8,927 bases of DNA from Patescibacteria group bacterium (GCA_018818905.1 JAHIRA010000090.1:1-8927), one strand, 5' to 3'; shown: positions 1 to 6,199, numbered from the stretch's first letter. Translations and numbers: made by a program. Notes: generated from the sequence alone by a model not told the origin.

Positions 1-1
1 A

Positions 2-703
2 ATGAAAACTATAACATATCTGACTTGTCTAATGCTGTCCTTATTTATCTACCCATTTTCTTCTTTGGCTGCCGATGTTGAGCAAGAAGTTAAAGCTTTG
101 TTTGTTCCCACATTTGAAAAGGTAGAAGTAGAAGAGGTTGTCTCAAGTGAGAATCTTATTGTCAAGGATGAGAATGGAGAACTGAGTAGTGTGAAACTTA
201 TTGGTCTCTCGTCCCCTATTTTTGGCTCCGGGAGTTTGACAAACAGGTGTGAGATATTTGAAGCTGAAAGAAAAGTAAAGCAATTAACTATCAATAAGAC
301 GATAACTCTTCGTAATGATGAAACGACTTCGCTGAAAGACTATAAGGACGATAAGTATCGATATGCCATCTTAAGTGATGGTAGAAACCTTAATGAACTT
401 TTACTTCGTGAAGGAATAGTTGCCTTTAATGCTACTATTCCTTTTTCTGAAGAAGATAAATACGAGAAGATTGAGGAAGCTGCTCAGAAAGAAGGTCTAG
501 GCATTTGGGGTAACACTCCGGCCTGCAATTTTAAGTCTTTCTACGAGGCCGCCTTCTCGGCGCCCCTTTCTATAGAATCAACTTTTTTGGGCATAGCAAT
601 ATTTCAGTTTTTGCAGTTTGTGTTGCTAGTCACCTTGGCTGTTGCTTTACTGTTGATAGAGAAGATAAGACAGTGGCAAAGTGAAAAGCAAGATAGAAAC
701 TAA
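2..703 (+). CDS. Secreted, C-terminally membrane-anchored SNase-like (thermonuclease-fold) protein
   Basis: The 233-aa protein starts with a clean Sec signal peptide (residues 1-23/24, ending SSLAA), so the ATG at position 2 is probably the true start, although nothing upstream is visible. Residues 40-170 look like a staphylococcal-nuclease (SNase/TNase) domain: VKLIGLSSP near 64-72 matches the strand that usually reads RLxGIDTPE, DGRNLNELLLREG at 126-138 matches the DGxxVNExLVxxG helix, and KEGLGIWG at 163-170 matches the family's C-terminal AxxxGLW signature. The usual Arg-Asp-Glu catalytic set is altered: Lys65 replaces Arg, Ser replaces Asp, and no Glu follows Pro72. Arg120 may stand for the second Arg. 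Cys83 and Cys175 could form a disulfide. Residues 194-219 form one membrane helix followed by a charged tail, which anchors the domain outside the membrane. It may be a binding module and not an active nuclease; activity is unproven. Confidence 0.75.
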   Translation: MKTITYLTCLMLSLFIYPFSSLAADVEQEVKALFVPTFEKVEVEEVVSSENLIVKDENGELSSVKLIGLSSPIFGSGSLTNRCEIFEAERKVKQLTINKTITLRNDETTSLKDYKDDKYRYAILSDGRNLNELLLREGIVAFNATIPFSEEDKYEKIEEAAQKEGLGIWGNTPACNFKSFYEAAFSAPLSIESTFLGIAIFQFLQFVLLVTLAVALLLIEKIRQWQSEKQDRN

Positions 704-710
704 AAAAGAC

Positions 711-739
711 TTGCTTTCTTGCTCTATTTGTTGTATAAA
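711..739 (+). promoter_or_regulatory. Weak candidate promoter for the 112-aa gene
   Basis: TTGCTT (711-716), a 17-base spacer and TATAAA (734-739) fit a sigma-70-type promoter with a good -10 and a poor -35. The leader would be about 30 bases. The -35 overlaps an inverted repeat, AAAGCAAG (685-692) with CTTGCTTT (710-717), that spans the stop codon of the preceding gene and lacks a proper T-run, so it is at best a weak terminator. Read-through from the upstream gene is an alternative. Confidence 0.35.
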
Positions 740-775
740 GTAGTGCTGATTAAACTTCGGAAAAAGGAGTGTCAA

Positions 776-1114
776 ATGAACATGAATGAACTGTCTTTTG
801 AAGAGTGGCAAGCAATTGCCGCTAGATTTATTTCCAGGCAGACTCGACCTAGTGATCCAGAGGGACTAGTGATTTCGCCTCGCTCTTCTATGAAGGAAGT
901 AAGTGTATGGGGTAACCATGAAACTAGTTCTTACGACTACTACTGCACATTTGCCGGCAAAATGCCAACGACTTCTGTCGGAGAAAAAGACATGATCGTC
1001 GTCGTAAAGATTCAGGAAGGCACTATCATAATTGAAGAGAGAGTTACTGATACAGAGGTCAGTACGACTGTTCACATAAACGAAAACGACATCCCCGAAG
1101 CAAAACTCGAGTGA
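776..1114 (+). CDS. Hypothetical 112-aa cytoplasmic protein
   Basis: I do not recognise this family. The start is set at 776 because AAAAAGGAG (761-769) lies six bases upstream; an in-frame start further upstream at 719 would place the ribosome site inside the gene. The protein has no signal peptide and no membrane segment. Residues 5-20 look like an amphipathic helix (ELSFEEWQAIAARF), residues 30-60 are mixed with a Tyr-rich DYYC patch, and residues 72-100 alternate hydrophobic and polar residues as beta strands do (MIVVVKIQEGTIIIEERV). There is a single Cys (57). It lies 72 bases after the SNase-like gene on the same strand and ends at a strong terminator, so the two may be co-transcribed. 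A small alpha/beta domain is the most that can be said. Confidence 0.7.
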   Translation: MNMNELSFEEWQAIAARFISRQTRPSDPEGLVISPRSSMKEVSVWGNHETSSYDYYCTFAGKMPTTSVGEKDMIVVVKIQEGTIIIEERVTDTEVSTTVHINENDIPEAKLE

Positions 1115-1133
1115 TGTCATCAATCTTTGTTGC

Positions 1134-1164
1134 AGGGGAAGCCAAAAAGCTTCCCCTTTTTTTT
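1134..1164 (+). terminator. Rho-independent terminator after the 112-aa gene
   Basis: Nine base pairs, AGGGGAAGC (1134-1142) with GCTTCCCCT (1149-1157), close a six-base loop (CAAAAA) and run into eight T residues (1157-1164). The T-run lies only on the plus-strand side, so it serves the plus genes. It slightly overlaps the stop codon of the convergent peptidase gene. Confidence 0.9.
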
Positions 1165-2437
1165 ATTTCAAATAATTCATAGGATTAACAGGTTTGCCAT
1201 TAACCCTAGTTTCGAAGTGAAGATGAGGTCCGGTTGTCATCCAGCCGGCTCCAGGTGTTCCGGGAGCGCCACCTGACTTGGCAATTGGGTCACCTTTTTT
1301 GACATAGGCGCCTTCAGAAACAAGGCTTGCCGGAATGTGACCGTAGACTGTCGATAGTCCCCCGCCATGATAAATCAGCAAATAGCTATATCCGTAACCG
1401 GCGTTTCTATATTTGACAACAAAACCATCTGCCGGAGCGTACAAGGTTGATCCTTGTGGGGCGGGAATATCTACGCCATAATGAGGCACTCCAAAATATT
1501 TGGTATAGCTTGGATCCATGAAGTAGGCGCTAATGCCTCTGCTGGGATTTATGGGCCAGGCTAGTTGACCTGAGCCATTTAAATCTTGAACTTCTTGATT
1601 GCTACTGTCATCATTCTTACTTCTTTCAGCCAAAACTCTTTCTATATCAGCTTCGAGGTTTGAGATTTCTGTATTAGCTTGCTCGTAATCTTTTTTGGAT
1701 TGTTCTAGAAGTTCTTGATACTTGTCTTCTTGCTGCTCGGTGATGTCTAGAAGCCTGTCTTTGCCCGTTTTCTCACTTGCCAAATTCTTCTTCTTGGCCT
1801 CAAGATCATCTTTTAGCTCGGAAAGCTTCTCATTTTTTGACTCCATGACACGCTTGTGCCACTGAAGCTCGGCCTTGAGTTCTTGGATATCATCAAGTGC
1901 GACCTGGCCTTTATTTTCCAGAGTTTCCAAATATTCAGCTTGGTCAAGAACTTCTGAGAAAGAATCATAGCCTAGAAGCATTTCTAGTGGACTCCTGGAG
2001 TCGTATAAATGGATAACTCTTAGATATTCTGACAGAAGCTTTTTCTGGCCTGATATTTCTTCTTCTTTGGCTACTATTTTGTGCTCTGTATTCTCAATTT
2101 CTAGTCTAGTTTTTTCTATTTCAGTTTTTGTTTTTTCTATTTCTGCTTCGGCTCTAGCAATTTCTTTTCCTAGAATATCTATCTGGTTCTCGAGGTTTTT
2201 TTGTTCTTCTTGTTTTTCTTTGATTTCTGCTTCAAGATTCTCTGTATTTTCTTCGAGACGTTTGATTTTTTCTTTACGCTCACTAATCTCTTGGTTTAGT
2301 TGCTCGATTGATTGTTCGGCGATGGTAACTAGTGTTGTTTTGGGATTTGGAAAAAACAAAAGCCCAACTATAAATAGAAGGGTCACTATAAACACAGCGC
2401 CATATAGAATGTGAGAGACTTTATTCTTTAAAATCAT
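1163..2437 (-). CDS. Membrane-anchored coiled-coil M23 (LytM-type) peptidoglycan endopeptidase
   Basis: The 424-aa protein is built like EnvC/MepM-type murein hydrolases. Residues 10-29 are an N-terminal membrane anchor with no obvious cleavage site. Residues about 40-145 and 170-275 are long Glu/Lys-rich coiled coils separated by a short break (RSPLEMLLGYDSFSEVLD). Residues 290-424 are an M23 metallopeptidase domain. The zinc and catalytic residues are intact: H319-x3-D323 (HYGVD), H367 (YGHI) and H405-x-H407 (HLHFE), and the domain ends in the typical NPMNYL. The fold cuts peptide cross-links in peptidoglycan, and the coiled coil normally positions or restrains the enzyme. It is the last gene of the minus operon, 44 bases after gltX, and also has its own candidate promoter. 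No Shine-Dalgarno precedes the ATG. The subfamily cannot be fixed from sequence alone. Confidence 0.9.
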   Translation of the reverse strand: MILKNKVSHILYGAVFIVTLLFIVGLLFFPNPKTTLVTIAEQSIEQLNQEISERKEKIKRLEENTENLEAEIKEKQEEQKNLENQIDILGKEIARAEAEIEKTKTEIEKTRLEIENTEHKIVAKEEEISGQKKLLSEYLRVIHLYDSRSPLEMLLGYDSFSEVLDQAEYLETLENKGQVALDDIQELKAELQWHKRVMESKNEKLSELKDDLEAKKKNLASEKTGKDRLLDITEQQEDKYQELLEQSKKDYEQANTEISNLEADIERVLAERSKNDDSSNQEVQDLNGSGQLAWPINPSRGISAYFMDPSYTKYFGVPHYGVDIPAPQGSTLYAPADGFVVKYRNAGYGYSYLLIYHGGGLSTVYGHIPASLVSEGAYVKKGDPIAKSGGAPGTPGAGWMTTGPHLHFETRVNGKPVNPMNYLK

Positions 2438-2465
2438 AGCTCAGTTATCTACTTGCGACAGGTAA

Positions 2466-2494
2466 ATTATATCATGAAACTCTATTTTTGTACA
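2466..2494 (-). promoter_or_regulatory. Candidate internal promoter for the M23 peptidase gene
   Basis: On the minus strand TGTACA (2494-2489), 17 bases and a perfect TATAAT (2471-2466) lie across the gltX stop codon. The predicted start near 2459 gives a leader of about 21 bases without a Shine-Dalgarno. The -35 matches TTGACA at four of six positions. It would let the peptidase be made independently of gltX. Confidence 0.5.
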
Positions 2495-3936
2495 CCAGCT
2501 TCAAATCTAGACAAGGTTTCGTCTTTTCCAAGCAGTGCCGCAATTTCAAACGGACCCGGGGAATTTTTTTTGCCAGAAAGAGCGACTCTTGTTGGCCAGA
2601 GCATATCCCCTACCTGGTAGTTATTTTCTTTGATAAAGGAAATTGTTTTCTGTTCTAGATTTTTTTCTGACCACTCCCCTGCTTCAATGTCTGTGAAAAA
2701 TTCTTGCATAATTTTGAGATTTTTTTTCACCTCCTTGAGGCTTAGTTTTTTCCATTGTAGAAGGCTGGAATCATAGTCCGGTAATTTGAAAACGAAGGAA
2801 ATTTCTCCAGAGAGATCCTCAAGTTTTTCAATCCTCTCTTTTTCTAGAAGGCAGGCTTTCTTGAGTATGTCCTGGTCTGCTTCTTGATAGTCACTCAAGA
2901 AAGGCTTAGATAAGGCAAAAAAATCATCGTCAGATAGATTTTTGAGATATTGTTTATTGATCCAGTTAAGTTTGTCTAGATTAAAAACAGCTCCACTTTT
3001 GTTTACTCCTTTGAGACTAAAAGCTTTTTCTAATTCCTTGAGACTCATAATCTCTCTGTCATCTTTGGGATTCCAACCCAAAAAAGCAATGAAGTTCAAG
3101 AGTGCTTCCTTGAGATAACCTTGTTTCAAGAAGTCCTCGACAGAAACGCTGCCATGTCTTTTGGATAGCTTGGATTTGTCTGGATTTAGAACGAGTGGCA
3201 GATGAGCAAACTTTGGTGGTTTCCAGCCCAGAGCTCGATATATCAGTAAATGTTTTGGCGTTGAAGGAAGCCACTCTTCTGCTCTGATAACATGAGTTAT
3301 TTCCATTAGGTGATCATCAACAACATTGGCCAAATGATATGTTGGTAGACCGTCTGACTTGAGTAAGACTTGGTCATCAATTTCATTGCTACTAACCTGA
3401 ACCTTGCCTCTAACCAAGTCTTCAAATTCAATCACTTCACCGGGAGTGACTTTGAGGCGAACTACATTCGGGAGACCTTCTTTGATTTTTTTGTCTATTT
3501 CTTCTTTGGCTAGATTGGCGCAGCACTTGTCGTATTTGGGAGCCTTGTTTAATTTTTCTTGCTTGGCTCTCATCTCTGTTAGTCTTTCTTGGGTGCAGAA
3601 GCAGAAATAAGCCTTTCCTTCTTTAACGAGTTGGTCAGCATATTTCTTGTATAATTCTGATCTTTCAGACTGGATATAGGGACCATGATCCCCTTTTTCT
3701 TTCAATTTTCCATTTTCAAAATAAGGACCTTCGTCATAAACAAGGCCAAACTCATTCAGGACGTTGATTAGATTTTCCATGGCACCCTCGACCTTTCTGC
3801 TCTGGTCTGTGTCTTCTATGCGCAAAACAAACTGACCACCTGTGCTTTTGGCGTAAAGATAGGCGTAAAGTGCTGACCTGAGGTTTCCGATATGAACGTA
3901 TCCTGTTGGTGAGGGGGCAAAACGAGTTTTGGTCAT
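2482..3936 (-). CDS. gltX: Glutamyl-tRNA synthetase (GluRS)
   Basis: This 484-aa class I aminoacyl-tRNA synthetase charges tRNA with glutamate in the cytoplasm using ATP. The N-terminal PSPTGYVHIG (9-18) carries the HIGH-type signature, RIEDTD (39-44) follows, and KLSKR (256-260) is the KMSKS-type loop. A zinc-site pattern of the bacterial enzyme is present: C112-x-C114, then Y135-x2-C138. The C-terminal third is the helical anticodon-binding domain, and the length is normal for the family. If the genome lacks GlnRS, the enzyme would be non-discriminating and work with GatCAB, but this cannot be read here. Its ATG overlaps the TGA of the upstream glycosyltransferase gene (ATGA, 3933-3936), and no Shine-Dalgarno is visible, so translation is probably coupled. 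An expanded loop at about 74-86 (ENGKLKEKG) lies before the GPYIQSER segment. Confidence 0.97.
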   Translation of the reverse strand: MTKTRFAPSPTGYVHIGNLRSALYAYLYAKSTGGQFVLRIEDTDQSRKVEGAMENLINVLNEFGLVYDEGPYFENGKLKEKGDHGPYIQSERSELYKKYADQLVKEGKAYFCFCTQERLTEMRAKQEKLNKAPKYDKCCANLAKEEIDKKIKEGLPNVVRLKVTPGEVIEFEDLVRGKVQVSSNEIDDQVLLKSDGLPTYHLANVVDDHLMEITHVIRAEEWLPSTPKHLLIYRALGWKPPKFAHLPLVLNPDKSKLSKRHGSVSVEDFLKQGYLKEALLNFIAFLGWNPKDDREIMSLKELEKAFSLKGVNKSGAVFNLDKLNWINKQYLKNLSDDDFFALSKPFLSDYQEADQDILKKACLLEKERIEKLEDLSGEISFVFKLPDYDSSLLQWKKLSLKEVKKNLKIMQEFFTDIEAGEWSEKNLEQKTISFIKENNYQVGDMLWPTRVALSGKKNSPGPFEIAALLGKDETLSRFEAGVQK

Positions 3937-5243
3937 GAGGAAAATATGTTTTTCTTTTCTAAAGTTTTGAGGATTATCTTGGCACTGCCATGCCTGTGTG
4001 GGTGAAGTGTTTTGAGCAGAGCGTCTTTATTGACCCACCTGTAGTCAGAGTGTTCCTTGGGATCTATCTTGATATCACTACCGTCACCGACGTATTTTAG
4101 AAACCAAATCGACTGAAGCTGCCCTCGAAAAGGCCTAGCCGGATTTATGTCTCTAAGCGGCCATTCGTAGCGGTAGGCTTTTTTTAGCTCTAGAATTGGT
4201 TGAAGTTTGCTTGAGCCCATTTCTTCCTTAGCTTCCCTGAGAACGGCTGTTTTTGAAGACTCATAAGATCTTTTGCCACCTTGCAGAAACTGCCAGTGAT
4301 CTGCGTGTTTCTCGTGTTTTGTAATATAAGAATTATTGAGTAACAGAAATTGTCCTTTGGTATTGAGAATTACAGCCAGGACATTTTCTCTGTAGGGTCT
4401 GTTACGATAGATTTTATCAAGATATACCATATAAGGAAAGCGAATAACTGCATTGTAAATTCGTTTCTTTCTCCAAGGTTCCTTCCTTAAGCGCCAAAAC
4501 CATTCTAGCTTGCTGTGGTATTTCTTTGGCGCTCTTTTGGCTTTTCCTGAGATGAAGTCAAATGTTCCGCCAACACCCATTACTAGTTTCACATTCTTCA
4601 AATATGGCAAATTACGATCAATCCAGAATTCTTGCTTGGGGGCTCCATAGGCAACAAAGAGTATTTTTGCTCCGGAATCATTAATAATGTACCTCAGCTT
4701 CTTGTCGTCTTCCGGGTTCGGACTACCACTGTAGCTGCCACTTATTCTGAGCTTGGGATACTTTTTTTGAAGATTGTCGGCCACTCTTCTGGCTACTCCA
4801 GGTTTTGCGCCCAGAAGGTAGATTGAACAATCTTTTTGTTCACACATTTCAGTGAACTTCAAGAAGGTATCAACACCGGTAACTCGTTCAGGCAAGACCA
4901 AGGTCTTGTATTTGGGCCATATGACAAATTTGATTACAGAAGCTCCCAGACTAAGACCAGCTAATAGGATATTGAGGTATTTTGATTTTTTGAGAGCAAA
5001 ACCTCTTTCTAGGTAGGAGGCGGCCCACTGCAAGCCAACTCCGTCTGGAATAGAAATATCAGCCTTATTGAGGACTTCCTTGTATTCAAAATTTCTGGCG
5101 GCCTTGAGGCATATTTCTGGGTTAGGAGTGTAGATGACAACTTTTTCTTTTTGTGTCAAAAAAGAAGAGGCTTTACTGGTAGTATCCTCTTTGGTGACGG
5201 GATCTATTTTGACACCTAGAATGTCTACTTTTTTTGACTTCAT
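3933..5243 (-). CDS. WecG/TagA/CpsF-family glycosyltransferase fused to a C-terminal Nudix hydrolase domain
   Basis: This 436-aa protein has two domains in one uninterrupted frame. Residues 1-270 are a GT26 glycosyltransferase: TPNPEICLKA (39-48), IPDGVGLQWAA (65-75, with Asp67 at the position of the proposed TagA catalytic Asp), LPERVTGVD (117-125), LLGAKPG (143-149), AYGAPKQEFWI (198-208), GVGGTFDFISGKAKRAP (223-239) and the basic-aromatic tail LEWFWRLRKEPWR (246-258). Known members add ManNAc or ManNAcA to undecaprenyl-PP-GlcNAc at the inner membrane face. Residues about 285-430 are a Nudix domain with a near-complete box (G322-x5-E328-x7-R336-E337-x2-E340-E341-x-G343). WQFLQGG and the FRGQLQSIWFLKY strand resemble RppH/Ap4A hydrolases. 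An extra segment at about 80-116, with a hydrophobic core at 89-109, interrupts the glycosyltransferase before PERVTG. It is the first gene of the operon; no Shine-Dalgarno lies near its ATG. Confidence 0.9.
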   Translation of the reverse strand: MKSKKVDILGVKIDPVTKEDTTSKASSFLTQKEKVVIYTPNPEICLKAARNFEYKEVLNKADISIPDGVGLQWAASYLERGFALKKSKYLNILLAGLSLGASVIKFVIWPKYKTLVLPERVTGVDTFLKFTEMCEQKDCSIYLLGAKPGVARRVADNLQKKYPKLRISGSYSGSPNPEDDKKLRYIINDSGAKILFVAYGAPKQEFWIDRNLPYLKNVKLVMGVGGTFDFISGKAKRAPKKYHSKLEWFWRLRKEPWRKKRIYNAVIRFPYMVYLDKIYRNRPYRENVLAVILNTKGQFLLLNNSYITKHEKHADHWQFLQGGKRSYESSKTAVLREAKEEMGSSKLQPILELKKAYRYEWPLRDINPARPFRGQLQSIWFLKYVGDGSDIKIDPKEHSDYRWVNKDALLKTLHPHRHGSAKIILKTLEKKNIFSS

Positions 5244-5272
5244 TTAGTATTGTCTGATCAAATGACTCCTAC

Positions 5273-5301
5273 ATTTTACGTTGGATCCTGGTTCTTGTAA
5301 A
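5273..5301 (-). promoter_or_regulatory. Promoter of the glycosyltransferase-gltX-peptidase operon
   Basis: On the minus strand TTTACA (5301-5296), exactly 17 bases and TAAAAT (5278-5273) each match the sigma-70 consensus at five of six positions. Initiation near 5266 would give a leader of about 22 bases. The only AGGAG (5270-5266) lies 22 bases before the ATG, too far to act and probably at or outside the transcript start. The preceding gene's terminator T-run ends just upstream, at 5311. Confidence 0.7.
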
Positions 5302-5310
5302 GTGTTGGGT

Positions 5311-5344
5311 AAAAAAAGGAGGATAGAAACAAATTCTATCCTCC
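5311..5344 (-). terminator. Rho-independent terminator of the 188-aa orphan gene
   Basis: A perfect 11-bp stem pairs 5318-5328 (GGAGGATAGAA) with 5334-5344 around a five-base loop. On the minus strand it runs into seven T residues (complement of A 5311-5317). It separates the orphan gene from the operon promoter 10 bases further on. Confidence 0.92.
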
Positions 5345-5346
5345 AG

Positions 5347-5380
5347 GTTGCTGTTCGCTTTTGGGCATGCGACTAGCAAC
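5347..5380 (-). repeat. Imperfect hairpin between orphan stop codon and terminator
   Basis: GTTGCTGTTCGC (5347-5358) and GCGACTAGCAAC (5369-5380) are inverted repeats matching at 10 of 12 positions around a 10-base loop. It would fold in the 3' untranslated region of the orphan mRNA, directly before the terminator hairpin. It has no T-run of its own; it may help stability, or be chance. Confidence 0.35.
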
Positions 5381-5397
5381 AGAAATCATTTGGCAGG

Positions 5398-5964
5398 CTA
5401 CCAAACCGGTGAAGCAACCTTTCGACTTTTCCAGAAATCGCTTGTTGTTTCTACTGGTTTGGCTGATCTAGCTTTGGGATTCGTGTTTCCATTAACTTCA
5501 ATCTCAATAGCTGCTCGGTCAAGGCCGATCTGGTCAGTCCCAACAAGATCCTCGATTTTACTTGCTCCAGTTCTGAATGCAAGAGAAACCATGTCTATTA
5601 CATCATTTGGCAAGATTATAAGGATAACTCCGAAAACAAGGTTGTTGTTCAAGAGAGTTATCACTCCCGTTTTAATCCACCTAATCTCACCCATAATCTC
5701 ATATTTATCCGTCCCTGAAGCCTCTTCAAGGAACTTTTTGGGATGTGTCATCAAGCTGGAAATAGATACGGCTGCCTTCGGTTCAATATTCAAGTCATTA
5801 ACTTTTAAAACCTGGACATTCTGAAGTCTGTCTTGAATCCTTTCACACAGACTGAACAGGGTCTTCGTACCAGTCAGAATGGTTATTTGATCATTTCCCG
5901 CTTTTTTTGAAAGCTCATTGATAAACTCATCCGACGCATCGGGTCTAACGAAATAAAGCTCCAT
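5398..5964 (-). CDS. Hypothetical 188-aa protein
   Basis: I do not recognise this family. The start at 5964 is chosen because GGAGG (5976-5972) lies seven bases upstream; the frame stays open for 13 more codons. There is no signal peptide. Residues 1-60 look like alternating strands and helices (MELYFVRPD, then QITILTGTKTLFSLCERIQDRL, then VQVLKVNDL). Residues 100-130 are strongly hydrophobic (VITLLNNNLVFGVILIILP), either buried strands or one short membrane segment. Residues 131-157 contain a GxxxIEDLVGTDQIGLDRAAIE stretch, and the last 30 residues are polar and probably disordered, ending in Trp. Cys40 is the only Cys. It is a single-gene unit: an unusually long structured leader lies upstream and a strong terminator lies downstream. 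The opposite-strand frame here has no ribosome site and is not believed. Confidence 0.7.
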   Translation of the reverse strand: MELYFVRPDASDEFINELSKKAGNDQITILTGTKTLFSLCERIQDRLQNVQVLKVNDLNIEPKAAVSISSLMTHPKKFLEEASGTDKYEIMGEIRWIKTGVITLLNNNLVFGVILIILPNDVIDMVSLAFRTGASKIEDLVGTDQIGLDRAAIEIEVNGNTNPKARSAKPVETTSDFWKSRKVASPVW

Positions 5965-5971
5965 GACTTTT

Positions 5972-5976
5972 CCTCC
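5972..5976 (-). promoter_or_regulatory. Shine-Dalgarno GGAGG fixing the start of the 188-aa gene
   Basis: GGAGG reads on the minus strand seven bases before the ATG at 5964-5962. It is one of the best ribosome sites in the window, in contrast to the operon to its left, whose genes lack one. Confidence 0.85.
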
Positions 5977-5980
5977 AATA

Positions 5981-6006
5981 ATCAAGGTTTGAACTTGATA
6001 CAAGTT
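5981..6006. promoter_or_regulatory. Overlapping dyads just upstream of the 188-aa gene's ribosome site
   Basis: Two inverted repeats share an arm: ATCAAG (5981-5986) with CTTGAT (5994-5999), and AACTTG (5992-5997) with CAAGTT (6001-6006) around ATA. Another CTTGA follows at 6014-6018. They lie four bases upstream of the Shine-Dalgarno, so they could be a repressor operator or two alternative RNA hairpins controlling ribosome access. The function is inferred only from position and symmetry. Confidence 0.35.
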
Positions 6007-6029
6007 AAGTGTGCTTGACCACCTACTGA

Positions 6030-6089
6030 TTTAGCTGGCCAGGCGAAGGGATAAGAAAAATTCCTTTCCCCCGCGACTGGCAAGCTAAG
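6030..6089. repeat. 60-base imperfect palindrome (long hairpin) in the orphan's leader
   Basis: The outer arms TTAGCT-G-GCCAG-G-CG (6031-6045) and CG-A-CTGGC-A-AGCTAA (6074-6088) pair at 13 of 15 positions, with only two isolated mismatches. T6030 with G6089 adds a wobble on the plus strand. Inner segments (AAGGG facing a CCTTTCCCCC tract) could extend the stem. Neither side has a T-run, so it is not a simple terminator. It lies in the untranslated leader of the 188-aa gene, starting right where a candidate promoter (6091-6119) would begin the RNA. Plausible roles are an RNA regulatory or stability element or a protein-binding palindrome. Confidence 0.6.
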
Positions 6090-6090
6090 C

Positions 6091-6119
6091 ACTGTAGCTG
6101 GATTTGAGCTTGTTGTAAA
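6091..6119 (-). promoter_or_regulatory. Candidate proximal promoter of the 188-aa gene
   Basis: On the minus strand TTTACA (6119-6114), 17 bases and TACAGT (6096-6091) match consensus at five and four of six positions. Initiation near 6084 would put the 6030-6089 hairpin at the very 5' end of a leader of about 120 bases. It lies downstream of the 6139-6163 terminator, so if active it would express the gene independently of the attenuator-like element. Confidence 0.4.
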
Positions 6120-6138
6120 GAGCAAAACTGGCGGAATT

Positions 6139-6163
6139 AAAAAACCGGCCAGCGGGCCAGTTT
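6139..6163 (-). terminator. Intrinsic terminator in the minus-strand leader (attenuator candidate)
   Basis: In minus-strand RNA, AAACUGGCC (6163-6155) pairs with GGCCGGUUU (6150-6142) around the loop CGCU. This gives nine pairs including one G-U, running into six U residues (complement of A 6139-6144). On the plus strand the G-U becomes an A-C mismatch, which supports minus-strand function. Its 5' arm is also the 3' arm of the competing hairpin 6155-6199. Confidence 0.75.
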
Positions 6164-6199
6164 AGGTTTTCTAGAATGTAGACAAAAACTAAACTAGCC
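6155..6199 (-). promoter_or_regulatory. Antiterminator-like hairpin, mutually exclusive with the terminator
   Basis: In minus-strand RNA the arm 6199-6184 (GGCUAGUUUAGUUUUU) pairs with 6170-6155 (AAAACCUAAACUGGCC) at 15 of 16 positions, counting one G-U, around a 13-base loop. This uses up bases 6163-6155, the whole 5' arm of the terminator, so only one structure can form. A short upstream stem, GACUA (6207-6203) with UAGUU (6195-6191), could in turn block the first arm, giving a 1:2 / 2:3 / 3:4 arrangement. Confidence 0.6.

Noticed and set aside
866..1123. 85-aa minus-strand frame opposite the 112-aa gene
   Set aside because: The plus frame has an excellent ribosome site and terminator; the minus frame has neither.
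2067..2414. Ser/Phe-rich 115-aa plus-strand frame
   Set aside because: It is the antisense of the Glu/Lys-rich coiled coil of the M23 peptidase, a common artefact.
5348..5824. 158-aa plus-strand reading frame opposite the 188-aa gene
   Set aside because: It has no ribosome site and starts at the non-ATG codon TTG, while the minus frame has GGAGG and a matching terminator.
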